Assembly: GCA_023957315.1 (NCBI GenBank)
Contig: JAMLHE010000004.1
Span: 124,001-188,000, forward strand
Reading direction: 5' to 3'
Length of the DNA: 64,000 bases
Origin: Candidatus Kapaibacterium sp.
GTDB taxonomy: Bacteria > Bacteroidota > Ignavibacteria > Kapaibacteriales > UBA2268
Numbering within the stretch: position 1 is the first letter of the stretch; the number at the start of each line of letters is the position of its first letter. Under the pieces are notes generated by a model that saw nothing but the letters and a program-made list of their open reading frames with translations, was not told where the DNA came from and made no database searches. Shown piece after piece: positions 36,307 to 44,264 of the stretch. The translations under genes and the position numbers were made by a program.

Positions 36307-38508
36307 CTATCGCAAAACAATTTCTACTGCATCTTCAGGCATATTATATTTGTTCATAATGTTCGCAATTCTATTCATACAAGTAGATGCTGATATGTTA
36401 ATGTGAATGAAAAAAACTTCATCAGCAAGGTTGTCAAATTCATTAAATGTCTTACCTTCTAATGTTTTGTATCGAGTTCTTAAATCCGTATGTTTACTTA
36501 TGAGTGATTTTAAAGTAGTCAATTTCACAATTTTATTATCATTTCCGAAAAGTTCAGTCTGATTATCAAGGATTAAATCAAAGTCAAAATCTTTATTACC
36601 TTTAATATACTGAATGAATTTAATGAATACATCTTGCCAAGTTGATACCTTTATTATACTATTGTCGATGTGTATCTCTGAAGGTTTGTTACCTCCAGCA
36701 ATGTCTCCCGCATCGTTATTAAGTGGAGAAAATTTAGTACTTTCAATTACTTTAATATTCCAATTGTCGGCTTCTTTATATTTGTCTGGTAACGGAAATG
36801 TTTCTAGAAACCAATTAATCATATTTCGTTGGTGTTCTTGAATACTGGTTTCATTCCAAATCTTTTTACTTATAACGTCTAATCTAAAATTTAAAGAAGA
36901 AGTATTCAACTTTGCTTTTTTGTCCGCAAATGATTTATTGCCTATTTCGCTGTTAAACTCTGTAAGTATTAAATTTCCTATGTTATGTAAAAATGTTTTA
37001 TGAACTTTGTCAAAATTTGAACCTATTTCAACTTCCCAACTATTATCAAGTTTTTGAGGCATAATATGTTCAATTGTAATTTTAGGATTGCGAAAATCAA
37101 CTGCTACTTTTGTATTGTGTTCTTCTATTTTACCCAAAATAAATTTTGAATACTTTTTTAATCCATCGTAAAAATTCATTGACTCAAGTGCATTTCTCAT
37201 TTCATTGTCATTAGGGAGCCTCATTTTATAGAATATGGTAGACAACAAATCAATCATTTCAACTTTTTCTTTGGCTAATTCTTCAATCCGATTACTCATT
37301 ACTACTATGCTTTTGTTTTCCCCTTGTGTTAATCCTAGTATCCGGCGACGAATCAAATAAATACGAATAGTATTTAAAATAGATATTAATTTATCATCAT
37401 TCAACCTAACACCATCCAAACCACACTGATGGTACTCAAATAATCCCAGTACAAACGGTTTGAATGCTTCTGCCTTAATATCGTGAAAAATATTTCTAAC
37501 AAGTTCAATTATTTTGATATTCTTTATTCTATCTTCTGTTATTGAATCGGAAACAACTTCAGTGATAATCCATTTGTACCAATTTACATAACGAACAATA
37601 TCATTGATAAAATCAATATGGTTGTTAAATTGGTCGTTAACGAAACTCTTAAATAATTGGTAAACTTCTTTTGTATTATTATCGCTCACTACTTTAATCG
37701 AGCTTGTTGTTTTGTATTGCAGGTAGTCGCGGAAAAACTCAGAAGTATTTTCATTTAAAATAGATTCAATTTTTGGATGCCAAGTATTTTCGTATATATC
37801 CGATTGGCTGGCGCTGTCCATATTTAACAATACAAAGTTTCTAACTAAATCTGATAATGTTAATGGTTTGCCAAGAGAATTCAATGTTTCAAAAATAATT
37901 TGTGGATCTTCTCCTTTGAATGGTCTTTCATCTAAAAAAATAACAGCTACATTCATTCTTCGAATCGCTGTAATGTAATGCTCAAATTCTATTTGTGGTT
38001 TTGTAATTTTTTTTTCACTTAACATTTTATAAAAAAGTTGGTATGCATTAGTAATAATTCCTGGTTTGGGCTCATTGCTATTCACTAATGCCCTATATGC
38101 CTCCCAGTCTTTTGTTACTTGTTTCAGTTTTATTTTATCTTGAAATGTAGATGCGCTATTTTTTAAATAATGATCTGTTATAAAATCTTGATTTGATGCG
38201 TTTGATTCAATGTCTCTTAGAGCAATTAAAAAGATTAATGTTGTAGTAAGGCGTTGTTGTCCATCCACTACAACCGATTTATTGGCGAAGCCTGCCTTCT
38301 CTTCTTTTATAACAATTGTACCGAAAAAGTGTTCCAACTTGTCATGTTGTTCAGCATCCAATTCAGAATCTATAATACGTAAAACATCACTAAAATATCT
38401 CTCAATTTCAGGTTTCCCCCAAGCGTATGCTCGTTGAAATGGAGGAATGAAAAAAGATGTTACATTTTTTGCTAGAACATCGTTTATAGAATGATTCTCA
38501 GTTTTCAT
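36307..38508 (-). CDS. DUF262/DUF1524 protein (GmrSD-like defence nuclease)
   Basis: An AGGAG site precedes the start. The N-terminal DUF262 part has PPFQRAYAW and the nucleotide-binding DGQQRLTT (D82-R86). The C-terminal DUF1524 part has an HNH-like EHIMPQ (near residue 480) with LGNL-like NIGNLILT and N-x-SF-KK landmarks. This pairing is found in type IV restriction proteins such as GmrSD/SspE-like nucleases, where DUF262 hydrolyses NTP and DUF1524 cuts modified or unmodified phage DNA. A further C-terminal region of about 180 residues is of unknown role. The gene has the shared promoter cassette (38560-38591) and belongs to an accessory region with restriction genes. Confidence 0.88.
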   Translation of the reverse strand: MKTENHSINDVLAKNVTSFFIPPFQRAYAWGKPEIERYFSDVLRIIDSELDAEQHDKLEHFFGTIVIKEEKAGFANKSVVVDGQQRLTTTLIFLIALRDIESNASNQDFITDHYLKNSASTFQDKIKLKQVTKDWEAYRALVNSNEPKPGIITNAYQLFYKMLSEKKITKPQIEFEHYITAIRRMNVAVIFLDERPFKGEDPQIIFETLNSLGKPLTLSDLVRNFVLLNMDSASQSDIYENTWHPKIESILNENTSEFFRDYLQYKTTSSIKVVSDNNTKEVYQLFKSFVNDQFNNHIDFINDIVRYVNWYKWIITEVVSDSITEDRIKNIKIIELVRNIFHDIKAEAFKPFVLGLFEYHQCGLDGVRLNDDKLISILNTIRIYLIRRRILGLTQGENKSIVVMSNRIEELAKEKVEMIDLLSTIFYKMRLPNDNEMRNALESMNFYDGLKKYSKFILGKIEEHNTKVAVDFRNPKITIEHIMPQKLDNSWEVEIGSNFDKVHKTFLHNIGNLILTEFNSEIGNKSFADKKAKLNTSSLNFRLDVISKKIWNETSIQEHQRNMINWFLETFPLPDKYKEADNWNIKVIESTKFSPLNNDAGDIAGGNKPSEIHIDNSIIKVSTWQDVFIKFIQYIKGNKDFDFDLILDNQTELFGNDNKIVKLTTLKSLISKHTDLRTRYKTLEGKTFNEFDNLADEVFFIHINISASTCMNRIANIMNKYNMPEDAVEIVLR

Positions 38509-38559
38509 TTATTCTCCTGTCATTTACTTTTATGTTTATTCAAACTCCAAAACAACACC

Positions 38560-38591
38560 CAAATATACACATTCCATATAACATATGCAAA
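38560..38591 (-). promoter_or_regulatory. Shared promoter cassette, copy A (DUF262 gene)
   Basis: Read on the minus strand this is TTTG, a 20-nt spacer and TATATTTG, the Bacteroidota -33/-7 promoter form. The spacer includes GGAATGTG next to the -7 box, as in four other copies. It lies about 52 nt before the start codon at 38508. Confidence 0.8.
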
Positions 38592-38607
38592 TGATTGAGA
38601 TAACCAT

Positions 38608-39591
38608 CTATTTTTCAGCGCTTTCATCTTCGAACATTTCGCGCAATTTCTGTTGTAAAAGTTTCTTGTCCGGGAGTTGCGTTTTATACTCGGCTACCAT
38701 TGTCGGAGAAAGACTGCGGCTTAATGCATATTCCACAACTTCGCTGTCCTTGTCTTTGCACAACAAAACGCCGATACTTAGATTTTCATTCGACTTTTTC
38801 ACATCTCGGTCTAAAGCTTCTAAATAAAAGTTCAATTGTCCCAAATAATCCGGCTTAAATTTATCAGCTTTAAGTTCAAAAGCAACTAAGCATTGCAGTC
38901 CACGATGATAGAAAAGCAGGTCAATAAAAAAGTCGCTATTGCCAACTTGCAATTTGTACTCTTCTGCGATAAACAGAAAATCTTTGCCAAGTTCAAGTAT
39001 GAAATTTTTCATTTGCCTTACAAGCCCACCTTGCAATTCGCTTTCGCTGTGCGGCTCCGGGAGGTTCAGAAATTCAAACACATAGCTGTCCTTGAAAGCT
39101 TTTGTTACATCTTGACCAATTTCTCTCAGCAGTGCCGAGAGTTTTGTATTTCCAATCATAGTTCGTTCAAATAGACTTGCAGAAATTTGCCTGTCGAGCT
39201 CTCTTTTGCTATAGTTTTCCTGTTTAATCATTTTTAGGTAAAACTCTCTTTCTTCAATAGATTTGCATCTTGAAAAAACCAGCATATTATGAGTCCAACT
39301 AATTTCTCTCACCAGTGGTGAGAGTTTTGGAAAGTCCTTGTAGGTCTCGTAAAATTGCTTCATTCGCCAAATATTCTTGTCGGAAAATCCTTTTATTTCG
39401 GGTTCAGTCTGTTGGATATATTTAGCTAATTCTGAAACAACGGAATCGCCCCATTCCGATTTTTCGATTTTCTTGCTAATATGCTCGCCGATGTTCCAAT
39501 AGAGCTCAATTAGTTCAGCGTTAACGGCTCTAATAGCATTCGTCCGAGATTGCTTAATTAGTTGGATTATGTCTGTAAATCTTTTATCCAT
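38608..39591 (-). CDS. DUF1016 (YhcG-type) PD-(D/E)XK nuclease family protein
   Basis: The 327-residue protein has the N-terminal DUF1016_N helical part (LIELYWNIGEHIS ... FSDKNIWRMKQFYETYKD ... REISWTHN) and a C-terminal nuclease core with D220/D224, then E239-L-K (AFELKADKFKPDYLGQLNFYLEALD), the PD-(D/E)XK pattern. YhcG proteins often sit in restriction or defence loci. Two palindromes, at codons for LSPLVREI (residues 90-97) and LSALLREI (151-158), recur between genes elsewhere in the window. The gene has its own copy of the shared promoter (39625-39656). Its biological target is not known. Confidence 0.88.
   Translation of the reverse strand: MDKRFTDIIQLIKQSRTNAIRAVNAELIELYWNIGEHISKKIEKSEWGDSVVSELAKYIQQTEPEIKGFSDKNIWRMKQFYETYKDFPKLSPLVREISWTHNMLVFSRCKSIEEREFYLKMIKQENYSKRELDRQISASLFERTMIGNTKLSALLREIGQDVTKAFKDSYVFEFLNLPEPHSESELQGGLVRQMKNFILELGKDFLFIAEEYKLQVGNSDFFIDLLFYHRGLQCLVAFELKADKFKPDYLGQLNFYLEALDRDVKKSNENLSIGVLLCKDKDSEVVEYALSRSLSPTMVAEYKTQLPDKKLLQQKLREMFEDESAEK
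39123..39141. repeat. Palindrome inside DUF1016 gene, copy 1
   Basis: CTCTCAGCAGTGCCGAGAG is a near-perfect palindrome (one A-C mismatch) with flanks AATTT and TTTTG. On the coding strand it encodes the LSALLRE part. Copies with paired changes are at 39306, 40688 and 45924. Confidence 0.7.
39306..39324. repeat. Palindrome inside DUF1016 gene, copy 2
   Basis: CTCTCACCAGTGGTGAGAG is a perfect palindrome centred on G39315, flanked by AATTT and TTTTGGA. It encodes LSPLVRE in the gene. The C/G change against copy 1 is matched on the other arm. Confidence 0.7.
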
Positions 39592-39624
39592 GATTATACT
39601 TGTTTATCTACTTTCCCACTCCCC

Positions 39625-39656
39625 CAAATATACACATTCCTATTTACATATGCAAA
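39625..39656 (-). promoter_or_regulatory. Shared promoter cassette, copy B (DUF1016 gene)
   Basis: Minus-strand TTTG, 20-nt spacer with GGAATGTG, and TATATTTG, ending 34 nt before the DUF1016 start codon. Confidence 0.82.
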
Positions 39657-39690
39657 CCAAACTCTCCTACTTCAGATTCATAGCGTTTCC

Positions 39691-40578
39691 TCACAATTTC
39701 ACTACGACGCTCACATACGGAAGTCCGATGAATATCCCTTCTGCAATGTCGTCATTATTAAATAGTGCTAAGTCAACGGCTAAGTTTTCGCCAAAAAATC
39801 TTACTCCGTATGAGACAACAAAGAAGTCTTGAGAAGGAACAAACCAATTCTCGCTTATTAATGAAGCTTTTTTAGATATTCGTGTAATTCCTGAAAGATT
39901 AATAAATGTTTCATCTTGAAAAACGCCTCGAGCATGTCCCCAAGCTACTCCGCCGGTTACATTATGGTCTAAAGTGCCATATGTACCCATTGCATTAATA
40001 AAAGTCACACCGTTACTGTTCCGAGAACCGGTGCCTAATATATTTATATATAAAATCTTAACTCCGGCATGGAACTTTTCTGCAACTTTAAACCCCACTT
40101 TGGGTGAGATGAAGAATATTGGTTCAAAATTACTGAATAAAGATAAAAACTCAAATCCGGCACTTAAAGATAGAAAATCTGTAATACCAACATCGAAAGA
40201 GTTTAGGAAAAGGTATGTATTTTGATAGTAACCTTCTCCCTTCTTTAAATTAAATGCGGATGATCCGGATAAATATCCTGTAGGATGAGGATTTGCAAAC
40301 CAATCACTGTCTATCCTGAAATTTGATTTATCAAAAATATCTATACTTATAATTTTTGAAATGGGAATTTCAATTTCGGGCAATGATGATGTTTTCATTA
40401 CAATTGTAGTCAAATCTCTTTGTATTATCTTTCCCACAATCGTAGAACCATCCACGAGTTCAACTCTGTAAGTTTTTGTTGAATCAATTGGACCGTTGAC
40501 ATTTGTCGTTTGACCAAATACATTACTTGTAGCGAAAAAAAGTAAGGCGATGAAAAGTGTCCGGATTAAATGTTTCAT
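39691..40578 (-). CDS. Exported outer-membrane-like protein with N-terminal SH3-like/LSm-type segment
   Basis: A signal peptide (MKHLIRTLFIALLFF ... NVFGQ, about 22 residues) precedes a short segment YRVELVDGSTIVGKIIQRD, a small beta-barrel/LSm-like strand pattern seen at the start of many Bacteroidota exported proteins. The remaining 220 residues show alternating strands and turns and end LPYVSVVVKL, typical of an outer-membrane barrel. The function is unknown. It has a promoter cassette copy (40635-40666) in which the -33 box is degenerate (TTTT). It lies between defence-like genes and the sulfur block on the same strand, each with its own promoter. Confidence 0.75.
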   Translation of the reverse strand: MKHLIRTLFIALLFFATSNVFGQTTNVNGPIDSTKTYRVELVDGSTIVGKIIQRDLTTIVMKTSSLPEIEIPISKIISIDIFDKSNFRIDSDWFANPHPTGYLSGSSAFNLKKGEGYYQNTYLFLNSFDVGITDFLSLSAGFEFLSLFSNFEPIFFISPKVGFKVAEKFHAGVKILYINILGTGSRNSNGVTFINAMGTYGTLDHNVTGGVAWGHARGVFQDETFINLSGITRISKKASLISENWFVPSQDFFVVSYGVRFFGENLAVDLALFNNDDIAEGIFIGLPYVSVVVKL

Positions 40579-40634
40579 TTTGTATTTTATACTCCATTTT
40601 TATTGAAGTTAGTTCTTAAATGTATCACCAAACA

Positions 40635-40666
40635 CAAATATACACATTCCTAATTACATAAAAAAA
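40635..40666 (-). promoter_or_regulatory. Shared promoter cassette, copy C (barrel-like gene)
   Basis: TATATTTG and the GGAATGTG-containing 20-nt spacer are intact. The -33 box reads TTTT in place of TTTG. It ends about 57 nt before the start codon at 40578. Confidence 0.65.
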
Positions 40667-40687
40667 ATTTTGTATCCAGACCAATTT

Positions 40688-40706
40688 CTCTCAACAGTGT
40701 TGAGAG
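40688..40706. repeat. Intergenic palindrome, copy 3
   Basis: CTCTCAACAGTGTTGAGAG is a perfect palindrome, flanked by AATTT and TTTTGGAAGTCC. The matching flank extends the similarity with the second DUF1016 internal copy to about 45 nt. The region 40579-40820 holds this element and the promoter copy C; I see no gene in it. Confidence 0.7.
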
Positions 40707-40820
40707 TTTTGGAAGTCCCTGTAGGGGCAATTGTATTAGGTGGTGTGTTGGGGGATCTTTTGCCCAATATTGTAGTGAAATCGTAATGTGCTGGTTGTGA
40801 AGTGTTGACATGGTTCTATT

Positions 40821-41111
40821 TTATAAAGCTTTAAAAAGTTTTTGTTTATCGTTTAAGGTTTCTAAATTAACTGAATTTGTACTTGTCAAGTCAGATTTAT
40901 ATTTCACTTCTGAAACCCTCTCAGGGATGTATAGTTTCTCTATTTTGGAAATGTCTTGATGTCGATAAAACCTTAAAGAGCTATTTGCTAAACCATAATC
41001 ATATTTGATTCTTATAGATTGTTCAACCGTGTTACCTAGCGTTTTAGCAACAACTGAATAAAGTTTGTCCATTAATGTTTTATCCAAAAGTTTCATTTGG
41101 ATTGATTCCAT
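40821..41111 (-). CDS. Small unknown ORF, perhaps a gene remnant
   Basis: A 96-residue frame (MESIQMKLLDKTLMDKL...), rich in Lys, Leu and Ser, with no signal, membrane span or family I recognise. The same frame stays open without a start for 20 more codons upstream (IWKAKQTSNGRSITDL precedes the methionine), and the DNA just beyond contains another decayed frame, so this may be the tail of a broken gene. No clear ribosome site precedes the first methionine. Confidence 0.35.
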   Translation of the reverse strand: MESIQMKLLDKTLMDKLYSVVAKTLGNTVEQSIRIKYDYGLANSSLRFYRHQDISKIEKLYIPERVSEVKYKSDLTSTNSVNLETLNDKQKLFKAL

Positions 41112-41202
41112 TAAGTCAGTTATGCTTCTACCATTTGATGTTTGTTTAGCCTTCCAAATTTTGTATGCGATTTAGTCGCTCATATATTTTGAGAGCAAAT
41201 GT

Positions 41203-41340
41203 TTACTTCTTGTCAAAAATTTCAGCCAGTTTTTCGATTCTCTCTTTTTCTAAGTTATCTTTTATTGTATTAATGTTCCCTAACTAAAAGGCAAATCTCT
41301 AACTGTGCCAAAATTTAACTGTTTGGCAAGCTCACTCTAC
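41203..41340 (-). pseudogene. Decayed gene tail with an in-frame stop
   Basis: One minus-strand frame reads SELAKQLNFGTVRDLPFS, then a TAG stop (41284-41286), then continues in the same frame for 25 codons ending EKLAEIFDKK and a stop at 41203. Protein-like sequence on both sides of the stop suggests a nonsense-disrupted gene. A further fragment (GEFISELIVE, different frame) lies just before it. The family is not recognised. It forms the downstream edge of the sulfur gene block. Confidence 0.5.
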
Positions 41341-41375
41341 TATAAGTTCACTAATAAATTCTCCTAAAAAAAATC

Positions 41376-41861
41376 TTATGTAAAAATTATCTGAGCACCG
41401 GCAGATTTTTCATAAAACTGCCCGACTGATATTATATCATTAACCTGCGGACAAAAATCTTTTTTAGTAAGATGGAACATATCCACCGTTGCTTTGCAGG
41501 CGTAGAGTTCGCCGCCAGCATCGCTTATCATCTCAATGAATTCACGAACGGGGGGAATATCGATTTTTTCCATTTCCTTTTTCATCATAACTGTGGCAAA
41601 TCTGGACATACCCGGAATTGCACCTAACCAGGTTGGCATTTTTAATCCGCCGGGCATTCTCATTGCAGAGTTGCCGACTGTAGCTACACTCAAGCCATCC
41701 ATTCTTTTTTCTATAATAGCATCAAGTCCAAAGAACGTGAAGAAAAGCGTTGCTTCAATTCCCTCCATTCTTGCACCGTTTGCCATGATTAAGCCGGGGT
41801 ACAATCCTTCGAGTGATCCGTGCGATACAACGATTGAAACTTTTTCGATTGGTTGTGACAT
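41376..41861 (-). CDS. DsrE2-like (DsrE/F/DrsH) sulfur carrier protein
   Basis: The 161-residue protein has the DsrE-like fold start VSIVVSHGSLEGLYPGLIMANGA and the conserved cysteine in ELYACKATVDMF (C122); a second cysteine is C137 (DFCPQ). Such proteins accept and relay persulfide sulfur in oxidative sulfur metabolism together with TusA/DsrC proteins. It is the last gene of the block sqr, DUF1641, dsrC-like, dsrE2. The 133 nt between it and the dsrC-like gene contain a dispersed inverted repeat (41901-41981). Which partner receives sulfur is inference. Confidence 0.85.
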   Translation of the reverse strand: MSQPIEKVSIVVSHGSLEGLYPGLIMANGARMEGIEATLFFTFFGLDAIIEKRMDGLSVATVGNSAMRMPGGLKMPTWLGAIPGMSRFATVMMKKEMEKIDIPPVREFIEMISDAGGELYACKATVDMFHLTKKDFCPQVNDIISVGQFYEKSAGAQIIFT

Positions 41862-41900
41862 TTTTTTCTCCTGAAAAATATTATTTAGCTTTTACTTTTG

Positions 41901-41981
41901 TCATTCTGAGCAATTAGCGAAGAATCTTAAATTAAATAAGAGATAGAGATTCTTCACTTCACTTCGTTCCATTCAGAATGA
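41901..41981. repeat. Dispersed TCATTCTGAG-type inverted repeat, copy 1
   Basis: TCATTCTGAGC and GAAGAATCT on the left pair imperfectly with AGATTCTTC and a TTCAGAATGA right end. A second copy is at 61216-61284. Repeats of this look are common in intergenic DNA of Chlorobi/Bacteroidota relatives. This one lies inside the sulfur gene block. Confidence 0.7.
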
Positions 41982-41994
41982 TAGTCTGGATTAA

Positions 41995-42312
41995 TTATAT
42001 ACAGCCTTTTGGTTTTGGAAGACCTGCAATCTTTGCTGCTTTCTTTGCAGGACCTTTTGGAAAGAGTGCATAAAGTTCTTTTGTATCAACACCGCTTTCC
42101 TTTGTTAATTTCCTGATTGAAGGTGCGTCGTTTTTCTCTTTAAACTCTTTGCGCATATAATCAATTACTAGCCAATGACGATCAGTCAGTGAATCTATGC
42201 CTTCGAGCTTTGCGAATTCCTGGGCAACTTGTTTATCCCAGTCGTTCAGGTTTTTAAGATGCCCGTCGGCATCCAGTTCTAAATTTCTTCCTACTAATTC
42301 TACTGTTTCCAT
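41995..42312 (-). CDS. TusE/DsrC/DsvC family sulfur relay protein, single C-terminal cysteine
   Basis: The 105-residue protein has the DsrC fold (DWDKQVAQEFAKLEGI, LTDRHWLVIDYMR, RKLTKESGVDTKELYALFPKGPAKKAAKIAGLPKPKGC) and a penultimate cysteine, C104, in the flexible C-terminal arm. Canonical DsrC has a second cysteine 11 residues earlier; here that position is alanine, so the intramolecular disulfide of dissimilatory DsrC cannot form. This matches TusE-like sulfur carriers rather than sulfite-reductase partners. AGGAA precedes the start. The neighbours DUF1641, SQR and DsrE2 point to sulfide-derived persulfide transfer. Confidence 0.9.
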   Translation of the reverse strand: METVELVGRNLELDADGHLKNLNDWDKQVAQEFAKLEGIDSLTDRHWLVIDYMRKEFKEKNDAPSIRKLTKESGVDTKELYALFPKGPAKKAAKIAGLPKPKGCI

Positions 42313-42321
42313 ATTTATTCC

Positions 42322-43032
42322 TTAATAGATTTGTTTAGTATTTATTTTGATTAAGTTATTTTGATTTGATTCCATTGCTGCAAGGTTTTTCAAAAACTTC
42401 AAACCCACAGCAAGTCCTCTTCTAACTTCAGGTGAATTCATTTCTTTCAACAAGCTCATTAGCGAAACTTTTTCATCAACTTTAATATCAATGTTCTTAT
42501 AAACAGCCACTGCATTATTAATTGCCTGAAGCATATCCGGTTGAGTGAGATTCTTTACTGTATCGAGAATAGTAACAATGTTTTCGCCGAGAAGCTTTAT
42601 ATCTTCTGCGCTGTAATTTGTTACTACGTTGTCCATTGCCTTTCCCATTTCTTTCGCAAACTGGAAATAACCTTTCCTGTCAATCTCATCGAATTTTTTC
42701 ATCAGGTCTAAAATAGATTCCCGGACAAGCGGGGAAACATCACGTGCAAAATCTCTTACGCTTTCCATCTGGTCAAAAGCTTTGCTGAGATTATTTACGT
42801 TGCGCAGCAACTTCTTTCCAAGATGAAGAATATCACCTGTATTTATGTGATCGTGAACTTCTTCCAGCTCGACGATTGCGGTTTCATATAAATCTTTTCC
42901 TACACGGTAAAGGTCATCTTTCAGATCCTCCATCATTCTGCGATGCTGTCTCTGAAGCTCGATTTCTTCAAGAATAATATTCAGCTTGGAATTTATTTCG
43001 TCAATCTGATTTTGGGTTACTACTGCTTCCAT
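42322..43032 (-). CDS. DUF1641 domain protein
   Basis: A 236-residue helical protein with a coiled-coil start (NQIDEINSKLNIILEEIELQRQ) and the DUF1641 signature near the end (LMSLLKEMNSPEVRRGLAVGLKFLKNLA). DUF1641 genes commonly sit beside sulfide:quinone reductase or formate dehydrogenase genes, and the domain is thought to help these enzymes, perhaps as a membrane or assembly partner; no catalytic residues are known. It starts 2 nt after the SQR stop and ends 9 nt before the dsrC-like start, so it is in the middle of the sulfur operon. Confidence 0.88.
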   Translation of the reverse strand: MEAVVTQNQIDEINSKLNIILEEIELQRQHRRMMEDLKDDLYRVGKDLYETAIVELEEVHDHINTGDILHLGKKLLRNVNNLSKAFDQMESVRDFARDVSPLVRESILDLMKKFDEIDRKGYFQFAKEMGKAMDNVVTNYSAEDIKLLGENIVTILDTVKNLTQPDMLQAINNAVAVYKNIDIKVDEKVSLMSLLKEMNSPEVRRGLAVGLKFLKNLAAMESNQNNLIKINTKQIY

Positions 43033-43034
43033 TT

Positions 43035-44264
43035 TTAAAACCTCTTGCCGGCCATCGACATATTTGATTCGATAGGTAATTCCAGACCTTTAATCAAGAA
43101 GTTCCAGTAAGTCCACCTGAACATTATTTTTCCATAATGATTCATCTTAGTTTCTTCAAGAAGTGAGAATGGACCAATTCCCGGAAGCGGGAATTTTCCC
43201 GGTAAAGGTTCAGTTTCATAATTGAAATCGATCAGAATACCTTTTCCAAAACCTGATTCAATAAAACAGTTTGCGTGTCCATCAAACTTGGCGTGAGGTT
43301 CTCTCCCTTCAATTACACTAAGGAAATTTTCCTGAAGTATATCTGCCTGAAAGTGAGCTACTGAACCTGCTTTTGAACTTGGCAGATCGGTTGCATCACC
43401 AATTATAAAAATATTATCATTAGCTTTAGATCTTAGAGTTTGAGGATCTGTGGGAATGAAATTAAGCTCATTACCCATTCCGCTTCTTGCAATCACCTCA
43501 TCACCCATATTTGTTGGAATTGTTACAAGAACATCAAATGGGATTTCTGTTTCATCCCACGAAACAATTTTCATTTCATCATTATCTACACGGGCAATGT
43601 TAAACTCAGATGTTAGTTTTATGTTTTTCTTGTTGAGGAAGTCGCCAAGTATTGCAGAAGCTTTTGGTTTAGTGAAAGCCCCGGGCAGGGGAGTTACAAA
43701 ATGAATATCAACTCTATCACGAATTCCTTTTTCGGTAAAAAACCAATCAGCAAGAAAAGCAAATTCAAGAGGAGCCACCGGACACTTAATCGGCATTTCG
43801 GTAATGTTTATTACAAGCCTTCCGCCTGTCCAGTGCTTGAAGAAGTCTCTCAACTGACAAGCACCTTCTATTGTATAAAAATCGAAAATTTTCTTATACC
43901 ATAGCTTATCCTTCAATCCTTCGGTTTCTTCCGGTTTTGTTTTTGCACCAGTTGCAATTATTAAATAGTCATAACCAACGACTTGACCGTTTTGCAGTAA
44001 CACTCTATTCTCAACAGGTTCAATTTTATCAATTGTGGAATTAATGATGTTAACCCCGGTTGGATAAAAATCTCTTTTCGGCTTTGTAACATCTTTACAG
44101 GTATAAATATTAAACGGAATAAAAAGAAATCCCGGCTGGTAATAATGATTTTCGTGCTGATCTACTATAGTTATCTGCCATTCATTTTTATCAAGAACAT
44201 TGTTGAGCTTGTTTAGCATCATTGTGCCCGCAGTTCCGGCACCGAGTATTAATAATTTTTTCAT
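43035..44264 (-). CDS. sqr: Sulfide:quinone oxidoreductase (SQR)
   Basis: The 409-residue flavoprotein has the FAD motif GAGTAGTMML (near residue 8), DYLIIATGA and a second FAD/quinone segment FIIGDATDLP. Cysteines at C161 (MPIKCPVAP) and C333 (ANCFIE) fit the redox pair of SQR; C136 may be the third, by comparison with known types. SQR oxidises sulfide at the membrane and passes electrons to quinone, and the C-terminal amphipathic part (from about 370) would contact the membrane. It heads the sulfur block. The start overlaps the previous ORF by 4 nt, a junction that looks rearranged (see the next entry). Confidence 0.88.
   Translation of the reverse strand: MKKLLILGAGTAGTMMLNKLNNVLDKNEWQITIVDQHENHYYQPGFLFIPFNIYTCKDVTKPKRDFYPTGVNIINSTIDKIEPVENRVLLQNGQVVGYDYLIIATGAKTKPEETEGLKDKLWYKKIFDFYTIEGACQLRDFFKHWTGGRLVINITEMPIKCPVAPLEFAFLADWFFTEKGIRDRVDIHFVTPLPGAFTKPKASAILGDFLNKKNIKLTSEFNIARVDNDEMKIVSWDETEIPFDVLVTIPTNMGDEVIARSGMGNELNFIPTDPQTLRSKANDNIFIIGDATDLPSSKAGSVAHFQADILQENFLSVIEGREPHAKFDGHANCFIESGFGKGILIDFNYETEPLPGKFPLPGIGPFSLLEETKMNHYGKIMFRWTYWNFLIKGLELPIESNMSMAGKRF

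Noticed and set aside
36307..39591. Abi toxin-antitoxin or BREX system made of DUF262 and DUF1016 genes
   Set aside because: Each gene has its own promoter and neither a BREX methylase, PglZ nor a toxin partner is present; the two are best described as separate defence-type genes.
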